Shown here: in pieces, positions 1-8,728 of the stretch | How the letters are laid out: each line of letters opens with the position of its first letter | Position numbering within the stretch: position 1 is the stretch's first letter | NCBI RefSeq assembly: GCF_000829375.1 | Contig: NZ_AP014624.1 | Location: forward strand, 3,286,001 to 3,350,000 | Length of the DNA stretch: 64,000 bases | Source: Chryseobacterium sp. StRB126 | Lineage (GTDB): Bacteria; Bacteroidota; Bacteroidia; Flavobacteriales; Weeksellaceae | Direction: 5' to 3' | Notes under the pieces: generated by a model | The model's input: only the letters and a program-made list of their open reading frames with translations | The model's database searches: none | What the model was told of the DNA's origin: nothing | Translations under genes and position numbers: made by a program

Positions 1-96
1 TTTCATAATTGAAACACATTAATTTGTTACAGTTTTCCCGCACCTTGCGGACTTTCGGGACAAAGGTGTTTCAGAAATGAAGGCGCTATAACAAAG

Positions 97-130
97 TGGC
101 AGTCAGAGGAATTGTTTGGCTGTGGGTGGC
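97..130 (-). promoter_or_regulatory. Phased TGGC regulatory repeat, site A
   Basis: TGGC occurs at 97, 117 and 127 (AGGA fills the 107 slot), so the tetramers fall on a strict 10-bp register. GTGGCAGTCAG (96-106) and GTGGCGGTCAG (126-136) are near-identical direct repeats 30 bp apart. On the minus strand a possible start (ATG AAA, bases 6-1) lies 91 nt downstream, so the site probably drives the next tra operon, which leaves the window to the left. Four other ICE units carry the same arrangement. The function is inferred. Confidence 0.55.
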
Positions 131-198
131 GGTCAGAAAGAAGAAATGTAGTATATTAGTACATTTGAAAATGTTCAATTTATAAACCTCATTTTTTA

Positions 199-2337
199 AT
201 GTATATATCTAAAGTTAGCCTCGTCAATTACAGAAATTTCGCAAATGCAAATTTCTATTTCAAGAAAGGAATTAATACCATCATAGGTGAGAATGGATCT
301 GGAAAAACAAATGTTTTTAAGGCTATAAGATTGCTTTTAGAAGATGCTTCCTTGCAATATGCTTACAAACTTGCCGAAGGAGATTTTAATAGAACTTTAG
401 ATAAGAATAAATGGAAAGGTCATTGGATTATAATAAGTATTGAGTTTGACGAACTCAATGATGAAGAAGCTATTCAATCTTTATTTATTCACGGAGCGGG
501 AATTGCTGAAGAGGACTATGTAAAAAAGGCCACCTATAACCTTTTCTTTCGTCCCAAAGCTGATATAAGGCAAAAGCTGTCTGAATTAGCCAAAGGAGAT
601 AATGCTGGAATGCAAGCTTTACTCAATGATATCACTATTAATGATAACTACGAAACTTTCTTTACAGGGAAAAGTACTGCTGATTTCAATGATCCGGAAG
701 TATATAAAGAGCTGGTCGGTGACTTTGAAAATGTTATTTTTCCTTCCATGGTAGATGCCTCAAAATTTGGGTCAAAAATCCCACATCAAATGTCAGTTGC
801 TAAAGAAATCTCTTTTACATTCATTCAAGCTTTACGGGATGTTGTTAGCGATTTTCATAATAACAGAACTAATCCATTATTTACACTTTTGAAAAATAAA
901 AGTGGTGAAATTAAAGAAGTGGATTATAAGCCAATTAGTGATTTAGTTAACGATTTGAATGAAAGTATTGAAGCACTTCCCGATGTACAAAATATTAGGG
1001 ATGATATTAAATCTACAATTCAAGATGCTGTAGGACTTACTTATTCTCCGTCATCATTATCTATAAAATCCAGCGTTCCAGACGAAGCAGAAAAATTGCT
1101 TCAATCTTTAAAGCTATTTATTGGCGAGCCTGGAGAAGAATATGAAGGTGGCATTCACGAATTGAGTTTAGGTGGAGCAAATCTAATTTTCTTAACTCTA
1201 AAGCTGTTAGAGTTTAAATATCAAAAGTCCAAAGATACTTTTGCTAATTTTTTAATCATTGAAGAGCCTGAAGCCCATATTCACAATCACATTCAAAAGG
1301 CTTTATTTGATAAGCTGGATTATGGAGATACACAGATTATATATTCAACACATTCAACACAAATATCTGAGGTAAGCAATGTTGAGAACATTAATATTTT
1401 GGCTAAAAAATTGAATTATGCTGAAGTATATCAGCCTTCCACGGGATTAGGATCTGAAAATATAAATCAGATACAACGCTATTTAGATGCTGTGAGAACC
1501 AATTTGCTTTTTGCTAAAGGGGTAATTTTAGTAGAAGGAGATGCTGAAGAAATATTAATCCCAACTATGGTTAAAAAAGTTTTTGGAGTAAGTCTAGATG
1601 AACTTGGTATTAGTCTTATAAATATTAGAAGTACAGGTTTTGAAAACGTAGCTCAACTTTTTCATAATGATCGAATACAAAGAAAGTGTGCCATACTCAC
1701 AGATTTAGATGATGCTATCTGTGACACTACAGAAGTTGTGGGTGATAGTGATGTATTGAAAAAGTATAAAAAGAAAGTGGCCGGTTCTAAACAAAAAGGT
1801 TTGGCTAGAAAGGTAAAATTAGATGCGTTTGAAGTTGGCAATATTTGGGTGAAGGCTTTTTATGCAAAACATACTTTTGAAGTAGATTTTATTACTGAAG
1901 GAAATGAATGGGAAGTTAAAAAAATAATTAAACAAGTTTATGTAGATCAAGATACACGTGATACTGCAAAGACAGATATTGAAGACGCTGACGTTTCTAT
2001 TTATGGCAAACGTGTTCTCACGATGGCAAAACAAGAAGGAAAAGGTTGGTTTGCTATAATGTTAGGAAAACATATTTCGTACAAGACTATACTTCCCAGT
2101 TATATAATGGATGCCATTTTCTTTGCTAAAGAATCATCCCCAAATATCATTGCAGATATAATTGATTATCGAATTAAGAAAAATTTAGAAGATAATAATG
2201 CATTAGACTTTACAAGTTGCAGAGCGGAACTACTAAAATATCGAAAAGGAGAAATTGAATTGAAAGACTTAGCTTTTGACTTTGACCTTGTACTGCCAGA
2301 CGACCAAATTTTAACCCTAATAGATAAACTGAAGTAG
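199..2337 (+). CDS. gajA: Gabija GajA-like OLD-family ATPase/TOPRIM endonuclease
   Basis: This 712-residue protein has an N-terminal ABC-type ATPase half with Walker A GENGSGKT (residues 30-37), a signature SLGGANL near 322 and Walker B LIIEEPEAH near 351. A C-terminal TOPRIM nuclease half shows VEGDAEE near 445 (catalytic glutamate) and TDLDDA near 500 (acidic pair). This is the class 2 OLD architecture. GajA proteins are nucleotide-inhibited, sequence-specific DNA-nicking enzymes that act with GajB against phage. A UvrD-like helicase follows after 2 nt, the typical Gabija order. At 712 residues it is longer than the well-studied GajA (about 580). Gene and strand are certain; the Gabija assignment rests on pairing and domains. 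Confidence 0.85.
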   Translation: MYISKVSLVNYRNFANANFYFKKGINTIIGENGSGKTNVFKAIRLLLEDASLQYAYKLAEGDFNRTLDKNKWKGHWIIISIEFDELNDEEAIQSLFIHGAGIAEEDYVKKATYNLFFRPKADIRQKLSELAKGDNAGMQALLNDITINDNYETFFTGKSTADFNDPEVYKELVGDFENVIFPSMVDASKFGSKIPHQMSVAKEISFTFIQALRDVVSDFHNNRTNPLFTLLKNKSGEIKEVDYKPISDLVNDLNESIEALPDVQNIRDDIKSTIQDAVGLTYSPSSLSIKSSVPDEAEKLLQSLKLFIGEPGEEYEGGIHELSLGGANLIFLTLKLLEFKYQKSKDTFANFLIIEEPEAHIHNHIQKALFDKLDYGDTQIIYSTHSTQISEVSNVENINILAKKLNYAEVYQPSTGLGSENINQIQRYLDAVRTNLLFAKGVILVEGDAEEILIPTMVKKVFGVSLDELGISLINIRSTGFENVAQLFHNDRIQRKCAILTDLDDAICDTTEVVGDSDVLKKYKKKVAGSKQKGLARKVKLDAFEVGNIWVKAFYAKHTFEVDFITEGNEWEVKKIIKQVYVDQDTRDTAKTDIEDADVSIYGKRVLTMAKQEGKGWFAIMLGKHISYKTILPSYIMDAIFFAKESSPNIIADIIDYRIKKNLEDNNALDFTSCRAELLKYRKGEIELKDLAFDFDLVLPDDQILTLIDKLK

Positions 2338-2339
2338 TT

Positions 2340-4145
2340 ATGTTTATTTGGGAAAAAGACAGTATCAATAAAGAACAGGAAGATGCAATTCTTGAAGATA
2401 ATAGCGTACTTCTTATTGCTTGTCCCGGAAGCGGTAAAACGAGAACCCTTACATTCAAAATTGCTTATGAGTTAAGCAGGTTGAAATCAGACAAGGAATT
2501 CGTTATAGCCATAACCTACACTAATAGGGCTTCCGATGAAATTAAGGAACGAGTTGAATTATTAGGCGTTGATACAACACAATTATGGATAGGCACTATC
2601 CATTCTTTTTGTATGGAATGGATTTTAAAACCATACCATCTGTATTCTGAAAGATTGAAGAACGGTTTTAAGGTCATCAATTCCTTTGATTCAGAGAAGA
2701 TTTTAACCGAATTATGTGCCCCCTATAAGAAAGAGAAAATAACATATTATGATTGTGGTATTCTTGCCAAACCGGATGGTTTTTACTTAACCTGTCTTGA
2801 TAGTGGTAAACATAATTCATTAAAGAAGATTCTTGGAGAATATTTTAAAGTTCTTGAAAAAAAGCGACAAATTGATTTTGAGCAAATCTTATTTTATTCT
2901 TATGAAATTCTCAAATCAAAACCAGTTATAGCTAATATTTTGTGCAAATTATTTCCGTTTGTTTTAATTGACGAGTATCAAGATACCAAAGAAATACAGT
3001 ATCATATTATATCCAAAATATTAAGCGTAAGCAAAGGAGCTTCAAAAACACTGATCGTAGGTGATCCAAATCAATCTATTTACGATTCACTGGGAGGGTA
3101 TCCGATGCCGAAAGATGAATTAGAAAAATTATTAGGATTTGAATTGACTCCATTAAGCCTTGACAAAAACTATAGGTCATCCTCTGCTATTATTAGCTAT
3201 TTTGATTATTATAAAACTTTCGATACCCCAATTGTAGCCTTTGGAAATGGAAAAGATTATTCAAGTTCAATCACATTTAACTCTTCCGTTTCAGTAGATA
3301 ATTTAATTGAAGAATTGGCTCAGTTAATATTGTATAATGTTGAGAAAGCAGGGATTAGTCCCAATGAAATATGCATCACTGCACCACAATGGGTACACAT
3401 AGCAAGTATTACAAGAAAACTTATCATTCGACTTCCTGATTTCAGTTTTGACGGACCAGGGATGGCACCGTTTTCTCGGGATATTGATAATTTTTGGTTC
3501 AAGGTTTCAAGAATTGCATTGACAGAACCATCTCCTTTTATGTATGTAAGAAGATTAAGGTGGAGCAATGAAATTTTAAATGAACTTGATTCCACAGGAG
3601 TTGATGTTTCAAATATGACTAGTAAGAAATTTTTAAGAATTTGTAATTCTTTGGAGATTATCGAGAAAGATGGATTAACTTATCTAAGGACTTTTTTTAA
3701 TCAGATCTGTGAAAAACTGAAAATTGCATTACCCAATTTTCCTTTGTTAGATGAACATTTCAATTCATTTTTTGCAAGTTCTGAAAGTAGAATTCAGAGG
3801 CTGATTGATGAAGGAAATCCATATATTGGTGATATTGAAAATTTCAGAAAAGTATTCAGACAGCGAGATGGAATTACAGTATCCACTATCCACGGCACCA
3901 AGGGCGAAGAATACGATACAGTTATAGGTTTTGGCTTGTTAGATGGCTATGTTCCTCATTTTAACGATAATAATGGTCTTGAAAATTCAAAGAAGCTATT
4001 ATATGTCTTAGCTTCAAGAGCGAGAAAAAATTTACATCTTATTTCGGAAAGAAATAGAAATGTACATAAGTTTTATGCTCCGGATGGAAAACCCCCAACT
4101 TCACATTTAACTGATTACAATTTCAAATATTTAGATACCCTGTAA
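2340..4145 (+). CDS. gajB: Gabija GajB-like UvrD/Rep superfamily 1 helicase
   Basis: SF1A helicase of 601 residues. Motif I CPGSGKT is at 28-34, motif II LIDEYQDT near 208, motif III VGDPNQSIYD near 240, motif IV KNYRSS near 277, motif V STIHGTKGEEYD near 514 and motif VI LASRARKNL near 554. It starts 2 nt after the OLD-family gene, so the two are surely co-transcribed. In Gabija the helicase-like GajB joins the GajA complex and is thought to sense or process DNA ends. It is longer than the classical GajB (about 500), which could mean a lineage-specific insertion or a related OLD-helicase pair. It ends just before the convergent tra terminator. Confidence 0.85.
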   Translation: MFIWEKDSINKEQEDAILEDNSVLLIACPGSGKTRTLTFKIAYELSRLKSDKEFVIAITYTNRASDEIKERVELLGVDTTQLWIGTIHSFCMEWILKPYHLYSERLKNGFKVINSFDSEKILTELCAPYKKEKITYYDCGILAKPDGFYLTCLDSGKHNSLKKILGEYFKVLEKKRQIDFEQILFYSYEILKSKPVIANILCKLFPFVLIDEYQDTKEIQYHIISKILSVSKGASKTLIVGDPNQSIYDSLGGYPMPKDELEKLLGFELTPLSLDKNYRSSSAIISYFDYYKTFDTPIVAFGNGKDYSSSITFNSSVSVDNLIEELAQLILYNVEKAGISPNEICITAPQWVHIASITRKLIIRLPDFSFDGPGMAPFSRDIDNFWFKVSRIALTEPSPFMYVRRLRWSNEILNELDSTGVDVSNMTSKKFLRICNSLEIIEKDGLTYLRTFFNQICEKLKIALPNFPLLDEHFNSFFASSESRIQRLIDEGNPYIGDIENFRKVFRQRDGITVSTIHGTKGEEYDTVIGFGLLDGYVPHFNDNNGLENSKKLLYVLASRARKNLHLISERNRNVHKFYAPDGKPPTSHLTDYNFKYLDTL

Positions 4146-4148
4146 CCC

Positions 4149-4179
4149 AAAAAAGGGAGTTTGCTCACACAAACTCCCC
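4149..4179 (-). terminator. Rho-independent terminator of the traA-traB-traD operon
   Basis: The 9-bp stem GGGAGTTTG/CAAACTCCC (4155-4163 and 4170-4178) has a 6-nt loop. On the minus strand it is followed by a run of six T. It overlaps the last codons and stop (4165-4167) of the traD-like gene, so transcription of that operon stops before the oppositely oriented Gabija genes. Confidence 0.75.
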
Positions 4180-4806
4180 AATATCAAAATCACCTAAATC
4201 ACTTTTCCGCAAAGTGGAAGAACTGTCGTTGGTTTCAGATGAAAGTGTGCTATCCAAAAGCTCGGCAATTTTTCGGGAAGCACCCTCAATGGAATTTTCC
4301 AGTAGGCTGAATAATTCAGTTCCCTGTAATTTTTGAACTATAGCTCCCGCTGTTTCCTTTTGAGCTTGTTCCAAATTTTCATTTTGGAACAATGCTCCTA
4401 CAGAGCTTAGTTCGTCATAGGTAACCCCTTGGGCAAAACCGTTATCGCCACCGGATATTCCGTACCTGTTCCATTCTTCTTCCTCTTCTTCTAAATCAGG
4501 CATATTACTGAAAACTTCGTCCAGTTCTTCCTGCGGAATTTGAATACCTACGTTTTCATTTTCGTCGTATTCAATGTCTAAATTATCAGGATTTATCTCT
4601 TGTTCCTCTATTTGGCTTTCATTGGTAGTGTTTGGCACCGAAAGGCTTCTTACAGGCTTGGGTTGCCCCATAATATCGGGTAGGTTCGGGCTAACCTTTT
4701 CCTGCGTAGGCTTTTGCGATGACTTTTTATGAATAACAATCTTATCCTGCAAAAGCAGGACAATGACGATTAGCAGGCAAATCACAATTACTATTTCCAT
4801 AATCAA
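4165..4806 (-). CDS. traD: Conjugal transfer protein TraD (Bacteroidetes type)
   Basis: This 213-residue protein has one N-terminal membrane segment (residues 1-20, IVIVICLLIVIVLLL) followed by a long, acidic, probably disordered or coiled region rich in Glu, Asp and Ser. It matches the small single-pass proteins called TraD that follow ParA and DUF3408 genes in flavobacterial ICEs. Its exact role in DNA transfer is unknown. The gene begins 5 nt after the stop of the DUF3408 gene and ends inside its own terminator. The name comes from context and overall character rather than a catalytic motif. Confidence 0.65.
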   Translation of the reverse strand: MIMEIVIVICLLIVIVLLLQDKIVIHKKSSQKPTQEKVSPNLPDIMGQPKPVRSLSVPNTTNESQIEEQEINPDNLDIEYDENENVGIQIPQEELDEVFSNMPDLEEEEEEWNRYGISGGDNGFAQGVTYDELSSVGALFQNENLEQAQKETAGAIVQKLQGTELFSLLENSIEGASRKIAELLDSTLSSETNDSSSTLRKSDLGDFDIGEFV

Positions 4807-4811
4807 ATGCT

Positions 4812-5249
4812 TTAAAAAATGGGTTTAAACTTTTCGTTGAAATCATCGGTAATTGCTTTTTCAAACATTTCAAAATGATGCTCCAATATATTGTCAAGAT
4901 AAGCATACAGGGGTATCTCATCTTTACCAATGACCTGTACAATTCGGGATAACCTTTCGTGGTATTCTTGCCGGATATAAATGCTTTTATCCCCCCGCTT
5001 AGTCATCGAGTGAGTTTTCAAAAAGTTTTCACCGTAGCTTCCGTCAAGGCTTTTCTTGATACGGTTTCTTTCCCGTTGTACAGGTTTGCTTTGTCGTAAT
5101 TCTTCCTGTTTTACCTTTACCTTTTCTTGCTCTTCGGCAGGTTCGGGTGGAAGCTGTAAGCCTTCCTTTTTAACGCCGTCCACCATCAAGTTCATCATCA
5201 GCTCTTCATTAATGTCCGGTGTGATTTTTCTTTTATTATCTTTTTCCAT
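4812..5249 (-). CDS. traB: Conjugal transfer protein TraB, DUF3408 family
   Basis: The protein has 145 residues. The N-terminal half is charged and low in complexity. The C-terminal half (from about residue 85, KRGDKSIYIRQEYHERL) resembles the ribbon-helix-helix-like DUF3408 domain found beside ParA genes in Bacteroidetes conjugative elements. It may act as the ParB-like DNA-binding partner of TraA in partition or transfer; this is inferred from gene order. Spacing to the flanking genes is only 4-5 nt, so it belongs to the traA-traB-traD operon. Confidence 0.7.
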   Translation of the reverse strand: MEKDNKRKITPDINEELMMNLMVDGVKKEGLQLPPEPAEEQEKVKVKQEELRQSKPVQRERNRIKKSLDGSYGENFLKTHSMTKRGDKSIYIRQEYHERLSRIVQVIGKDEIPLYAYLDNILEHHFEMFEKAITDDFNEKFKPIF

Positions 5250-5253
5250 AGGG

Positions 5254-6021
5254 CTATAATTGAATGATGTTTAAAAATTCGCTAATGAACAGATCTAACT
5301 GGCAGGCTTTCATCAAACGCTCATCGGGTGGCATTACTGTAGAACGAAAAATCGTTTTGCTGTCCACTTCGCTTTCCTTGCGAAATCGGGTGCTGTTCTT
5401 GACTTGGCTCTGCATCAGGCTTATCCCTAATTGCTCAATAAGCTGATTGTACACATCATACAGGGGTGTGCTTTCCCTGCCGTCCACCTGGTTCCAGAAA
5501 AGATTAATGGTTTCTATGGACGTTTCGCCTTTTTTCATAATCACGTCCTGTAAAAGTTGCGTAAAGATGAGCGTACTTTCCATTACTAAACGATCTGCCG
5601 TTATGGGCGTAAAAATGTGATGCATTCCTGCCAATGCTTTTAGGATGCCGGGTGTGTTTACGGTTCCGGGCAGGTCAAAGAATACCACATCAACCGGAAC
5701 GGGAGAAATAGTTACAAATTCGTGAGCGGCATCCAATACGCTGTCCGCTTTGTGCTGTATAATGGGATAGGCTTTTTTGTTGATGGTGGTGAATTGCTTA
5801 TATGCCTGCTTTTTCAAAGCCTCATTTTCCATGACCATTGCCAAATCACGAGTTTTCATTTTCATCAGGCTGTGCTGCGGAAAATCCGCATCAAATACAG
5901 CTACATTGTAGCCCAGCCGATAGTGCATTGTACTGGCGACAAGCGTTGTAAAGGTGCTTTTGCCAACACCACCTTTTTGAGAAGAAAAGGCGATAAACAG
6001 AGGTTTCTTTTTTGTGTCCAT
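5254..6021 (-). CDS. traA: ParA/MinD-type ATPase, conjugal transfer protein TraA
   Basis: This is a 255-residue ParA-like ATPase with the deviant Walker A motif KGGVGKST at residues 16-23 and a switch-like FFDLPGT segment near 118-124. It is the first gene of the tra operon. In Bacteroidetes ICEs the TraA ATPase is encoded next to DUF3408 and mobilisation genes and may position the element or its transfer complex. A long repeat-rich leader of about 390 nt separates the start codon from phased-repeat site B. The family call is certain; the biological role is inferred. Confidence 0.85.
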   Translation of the reverse strand: MDTKKKPLFIAFSSQKGGVGKSTFTTLVASTMHYRLGYNVAVFDADFPQHSLMKMKTRDLAMVMENEALKKQAYKQFTTINKKAYPIIQHKADSVLDAAHEFVTISPVPVDVVFFDLPGTVNTPGILKALAGMHHIFTPITADRLVMESTLIFTQLLQDVIMKKGETSIETINLFWNQVDGRESTPLYDVYNQLIEQLGISLMQSQVKNSTRFRKESEVDSKTIFRSTVMPPDERLMKACQLDLFISEFLNIIQL

Positions 6022-6059
6022 ATTTTTAAAATTTAAAGTTTACATTTTCTTGTTTTCAG

Positions 6060-6330
6060 TCTTGCAAGCTATCAGTCAGGCAATCCTAATTTCGTTCTAT
6101 CTCCCTTGCAGGATAGCTGTCAGGCTTGCTTCCTTATCGTACAGTAGTCCTGCATTCATTCCAGTATCTTGTCAGGCAGGATTGTGATCTTTCTTTCGTT
6201 CCATCTGTCATTCCATCCTTCAGGCGGGCAGGATATTTTGACAGCAGGCTGTCACGCTTTCCAACATTCCTTCAATTTTGCTTTTTTGCATTCCTGCAAT
6301 CCAGCTAGCAGGTTATCCTGCTAGCTGCTC
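6060..6330. repeat. Repeat-rich leader upstream of traA
   Basis: Short repeats fill this stretch. GCAGGAT occurs at 6108, 6176 and 6228; GTCAGGC at 6074, 6119 and 6171. TGACAG/CTGTCA arms surround a 4-nt loop near 6239-6254. A perfect 10-bp hairpin, AGCTAGCAGG-TTAT-CCTGCTAGCT, spans 6303-6326. No convincing gene is present. It could be a structured 5' leader of traA or part of the transfer origin. Confidence 0.5.
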
Positions 6331-6410
6331 ATCTTGAAATACGGGCTGACTGTCTGCTTGCCGACATTCAAGCACAAAGAACCAATCAATTTTATTCGAT
6401 TGTATAGGGA

Positions 6411-6444
6411 TGGCAGTGTTTGGCATTTAGAGGTAGCATTTGGC
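6411..6444 (-). promoter_or_regulatory. Phased TGGC regulatory repeat, site B
   Basis: TGGC occurs at 6411, 6421 and 6441 (AGGT at 6432 is close to the missing slot). The 14-mer TGGCAGTGTTTGGC (6411-6424) is the exact reverse complement of 11617-11630 in front of mobC. TTCTTTG on the minus strand (6380-6374) lies about 30 nt downstream and may be a weak -7 element. The site precedes the traA leader. Confidence 0.55.
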
Positions 6445-6540
6445 ACTGTTACATAGTGCAACACTTTCGTGAACAGGGCTTTACTTTGTATTGTAATTTT
6501 TATTAACGGATTTATGCAAAAATCTTTGACATATCTGGAG

Positions 6541-6678
6541 GTAACAGGAACGGCATCGAGCCGTTTTTCCCTGTTACATTCAATCCGTCCCGCAGGGCGG
6601 ATTTTTGTGTTCACCAGAACACGGCAAGTTGTGTTTTGAGCATCTCGGAATGATTTCCGATGCTCAAAACAACTTGCC
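6541..6678. other. Candidate origin of transfer: stacked inverted repeats upstream of mobA
   Basis: Three hairpins lie in a row. The first is nested: GTAACAGG (6541-6548) with CCTGTTAC (6570-6577), enclosing ACGGC/GCCGT. The second is ATCCG...CGGAT around 6582-6602, followed by T residues. The third is long: GGCAAGTT-GTTTTGAG-CATC-GGAA (6623-6650) pairs with TTCC-GATG-CTCAAAAC-AACTTGCC (6655-6678), 24 paired bases with two 2-nt bulges. Relaxase genes follow directly, the usual place for oriT. Such repeats could also serve as an operator for mobAB. Confidence 0.45.
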
Positions 6679-6744
6679 CTTAGCAGGGGGCAGAAAACAC
6701 CTTCCGAAGTCAGGGTTTTGTATGGATTTTAAAATGGATTAGTG

Positions 6745-7176
6745 ATGAACGATAACAATAAAAAGCAATTGAAAAAGACTGGACGCCGCCCCAAAGAAGA
6801 CCCAGCGACCATTCGGTACACGATTTCCTTTAACGAGCAGGAACACGCCCGTTTTCTTGCCCTGTTTGATAAATCAGGTATGCAAGTAAAGGCGCATTTT
6901 ATAACATCCTGCATCTTTGATAAAATGATAAAGACTATTCAGATTGATAAAGGAACGGTTGATTTTTATATGCGGCTGACCTCTTTTCACAGTCAGTTCC
7001 GTTCCATCGGAGTAAACTACAATCAGGTTGTGAAGCTATTGTACAAGAATTTTTCCGAGAAAAAAGCCGCAGCGTTTCTTTATAAACTGGAAAAGCAGAC
7101 CGCAGAAATGGCGATGTTATGTCAAAAAATCATTCAGCTAACCGAGGAATTTGAAGCCAAACACCTGAAAAAATAG
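6745..7176 (+). CDS. mobA: Mobilisation accessory protein MobA
   Basis: This 143-residue protein has an N-terminal part (GRRPKEDPATIRYTISF) that looks like a ribbon-helix-helix DNA-binding unit and a helical C-terminal half. Such MobA proteins precede the MobB relaxase in Bacteroidetes elements and assist nicking at oriT. I chose ATG at 6745 rather than the in-frame GTG at 6742. The stop is 8 nt before mobB, so the pair is an operon, and the inverted-repeat region lies directly upstream. Note that Bacteroidetes MobA is not the relaxase. Confidence 0.75.
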   Translation: MNDNNKKQLKKTGRRPKEDPATIRYTISFNEQEHARFLALFDKSGMQVKAHFITSCIFDKMIKTIQIDKGTVDFYMRLTSFHSQFRSIGVNYNQVVKLLYKNFSEKKAAAFLYKLEKQTAEMAMLCQKIIQLTEEFEAKHLKK

Positions 7177-7184
7177 CAGTAGAA

Positions 7185-8468
7185 ATGATAGCAAAAATCG
7201 GAAGAAGTGCAAATTTATACGGGGCATTGGCATACAATCAGCTTAAAGTGGAGAATGAAAACGGGCGAATTTTGTTTGCCAATAAGATGATTGAAACCGC
7301 AAGCGGTCATTATTCCGTTGCCCAATTAGCTCAGTCTTTTGCTCCTTACCTGATAGCGAACCGTAATACCGAGAAACATACCTTGCATATTTCGCTCAAT
7401 CCTGACCCGAATGACAAAGTAAGCGACGATAAGTTTAGGGAAATGGCAGAACTATATATGCAGGAAATGGGTTATGGTGAACAGCCTTTTGTAGTGTTCA
7501 AACATACCGATATTGACCGCAGCCATATACACATTGTATCGGTTTGCGTGGACGAGCAGGGCAAAAAGATTTCGGACAAATTCGAGAAAATGCGGTCTAT
7601 GAATGTATGCCGTGAACTGGAAAGAAAACACGGGTTGATACCCGCAACGGATAAGGAGCGCAACCAAATTGATAAGGTTTTCCGTCCGGTCGATTATCGG
7701 GCAGGCGATGTGAAGAGCCAAATCGCTTCGGTCGTTCGCCACCTGCCGAATTACTACCAGTACCAAACTTTGGGCGAATACAATGCCTTGCTTTCCCTGT
7801 TCAATATTACCGCCGAGAAAATCGAGGGCGAATTACAGGGAAAGATGCAGCAGGGTTTATTGTATATTCCGTTAAATGAAAAAGGAGAAAGAGCCGGACA
7901 TCCTTTCAAGGCTTCCTTATTTGGTAAAAACGCAGGGCTTCCGGCTTTGGAATTGCATTTTGCAGAATGCAAAATCGCTTTGAAAGATACCCCAACCAAA
8001 CAGACCCTAAAATCCGCCATTACTATTGCTTTGCAAACCACAAGTGATGAACAGGCTTTTAAAAAGCAGTTAAGGGAACAGGGCATTAACGTTGTGGTAC
8101 GCAGGAATGATGCAGGGCGTATTTATGGGATAACTTTTATAGACCACAATTCCAAAGCGGTTTGGAACGGTTCACGTTTAGCAACAGAACTTTCTGCAAA
8201 TACCTTTAATGATTATTGGAACAATAACATCAAACCCAATATTAAGGAACCTGTCGTTTTACAACCCAAACTATCCACATCAAATGATGTAGATCTTCCT
8301 GCGGAAGAACCACACCATTTGTTCGACTTCTTAACTACGGACAAACACAAAGACGGTTTGATTGAGGCTTTGGGTGGTTTATTGCCCGAAGCCCAAGTCG
8401 AAGATTACGAAGAACAGGACTTCGCCAACAAGATGAAGAAGAAAAGAAAGAACGTGCGTAAGCAATAG
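7185..8468 (+). CDS. mobB: Relaxase MobB (MOBP-like)
   Basis: This 427-residue relaxase nicks oriT and pilots the DNA strand during conjugation. The N-terminal domain has HTLHISLNP (residues 65-73) and the metal-binding three-histidine motif HTDIDRSHIH (His107, His114, His116). Residues about 190-350 are a helical/DNA-binding extension, and the C-terminus is strongly basic (KMKKKRKNVRKQ). It follows mobA by 8 nt. In related elements mobC follows at once; here a three-gene cargo block on the opposite strand separates them by 3.2 kb. The catalytic tyrosine cannot be assigned with confidence from sequence alone. Confidence 0.9.
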   Translation: MIAKIGRSANLYGALAYNQLKVENENGRILFANKMIETASGHYSVAQLAQSFAPYLIANRNTEKHTLHISLNPDPNDKVSDDKFREMAELYMQEMGYGEQPFVVFKHTDIDRSHIHIVSVCVDEQGKKISDKFEKMRSMNVCRELERKHGLIPATDKERNQIDKVFRPVDYRAGDVKSQIASVVRHLPNYYQYQTLGEYNALLSLFNITAEKIEGELQGKMQQGLLYIPLNEKGERAGHPFKASLFGKNAGLPALELHFAECKIALKDTPTKQTLKSAITIALQTTSDEQAFKKQLREQGINVVVRRNDAGRIYGITFIDHNSKAVWNGSRLATELSANTFNDYWNNNIKPNIKEPVVLQPKLSTSNDVDLPAEEPHHLFDFLTTDKHKDGLIEALGGLLPEAQVEDYEEQDFANKMKKKRKNVRKQ

Positions 8469-8728
8469 TATAGGCTTTATACCTAATCTTATTTTAGTAA
8501 AAAATATAGTATTAAAAATTTCGCTAGTGCTATTAGTACAATTCACAAGGAAATAACAATACTAATTGGAATAACCCCGGTGCTTATCCCCGAGAAAGCT
8601 AGAAGAATATTTAGTCCGAAAGGAAGATGAACTGAAAAGTAGTTCCGGTTCAAACTTCATCTATAGAGATATATTTCTATTTTTTCAAGTGAAAAAATAA
8701 TAACCGTACAGGCAGTGTTTTTTGGTCG
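8469..8728. other. Intergenic region between mobB and MFS gene
   Basis: I see no gene, tRNA or clear terminator in these 260 AT-rich bases between convergent genes. AGGCAGTGTTTTTTGGTC near 8710-8727 resembles the ICE 14-mer but lacks the 10-bp register. It may be a decayed copy left beside the cargo insertion. Confidence 0.4.

Noticed and set aside
6321..6614. Minus-strand open frame of 97 codons in the mobA/traA intergenic region
   Set aside because: It runs through the inverted repeats and the phased TGGC site, has no domain or protein-like pattern, and lacks a plausible start.
8709..8727. Sixth phased TGGC site after the MFS gene
   Set aside because: Only one tetramer is intact and the second is at 13 bp, off the 10-bp register; it also has no gene in the right direction.
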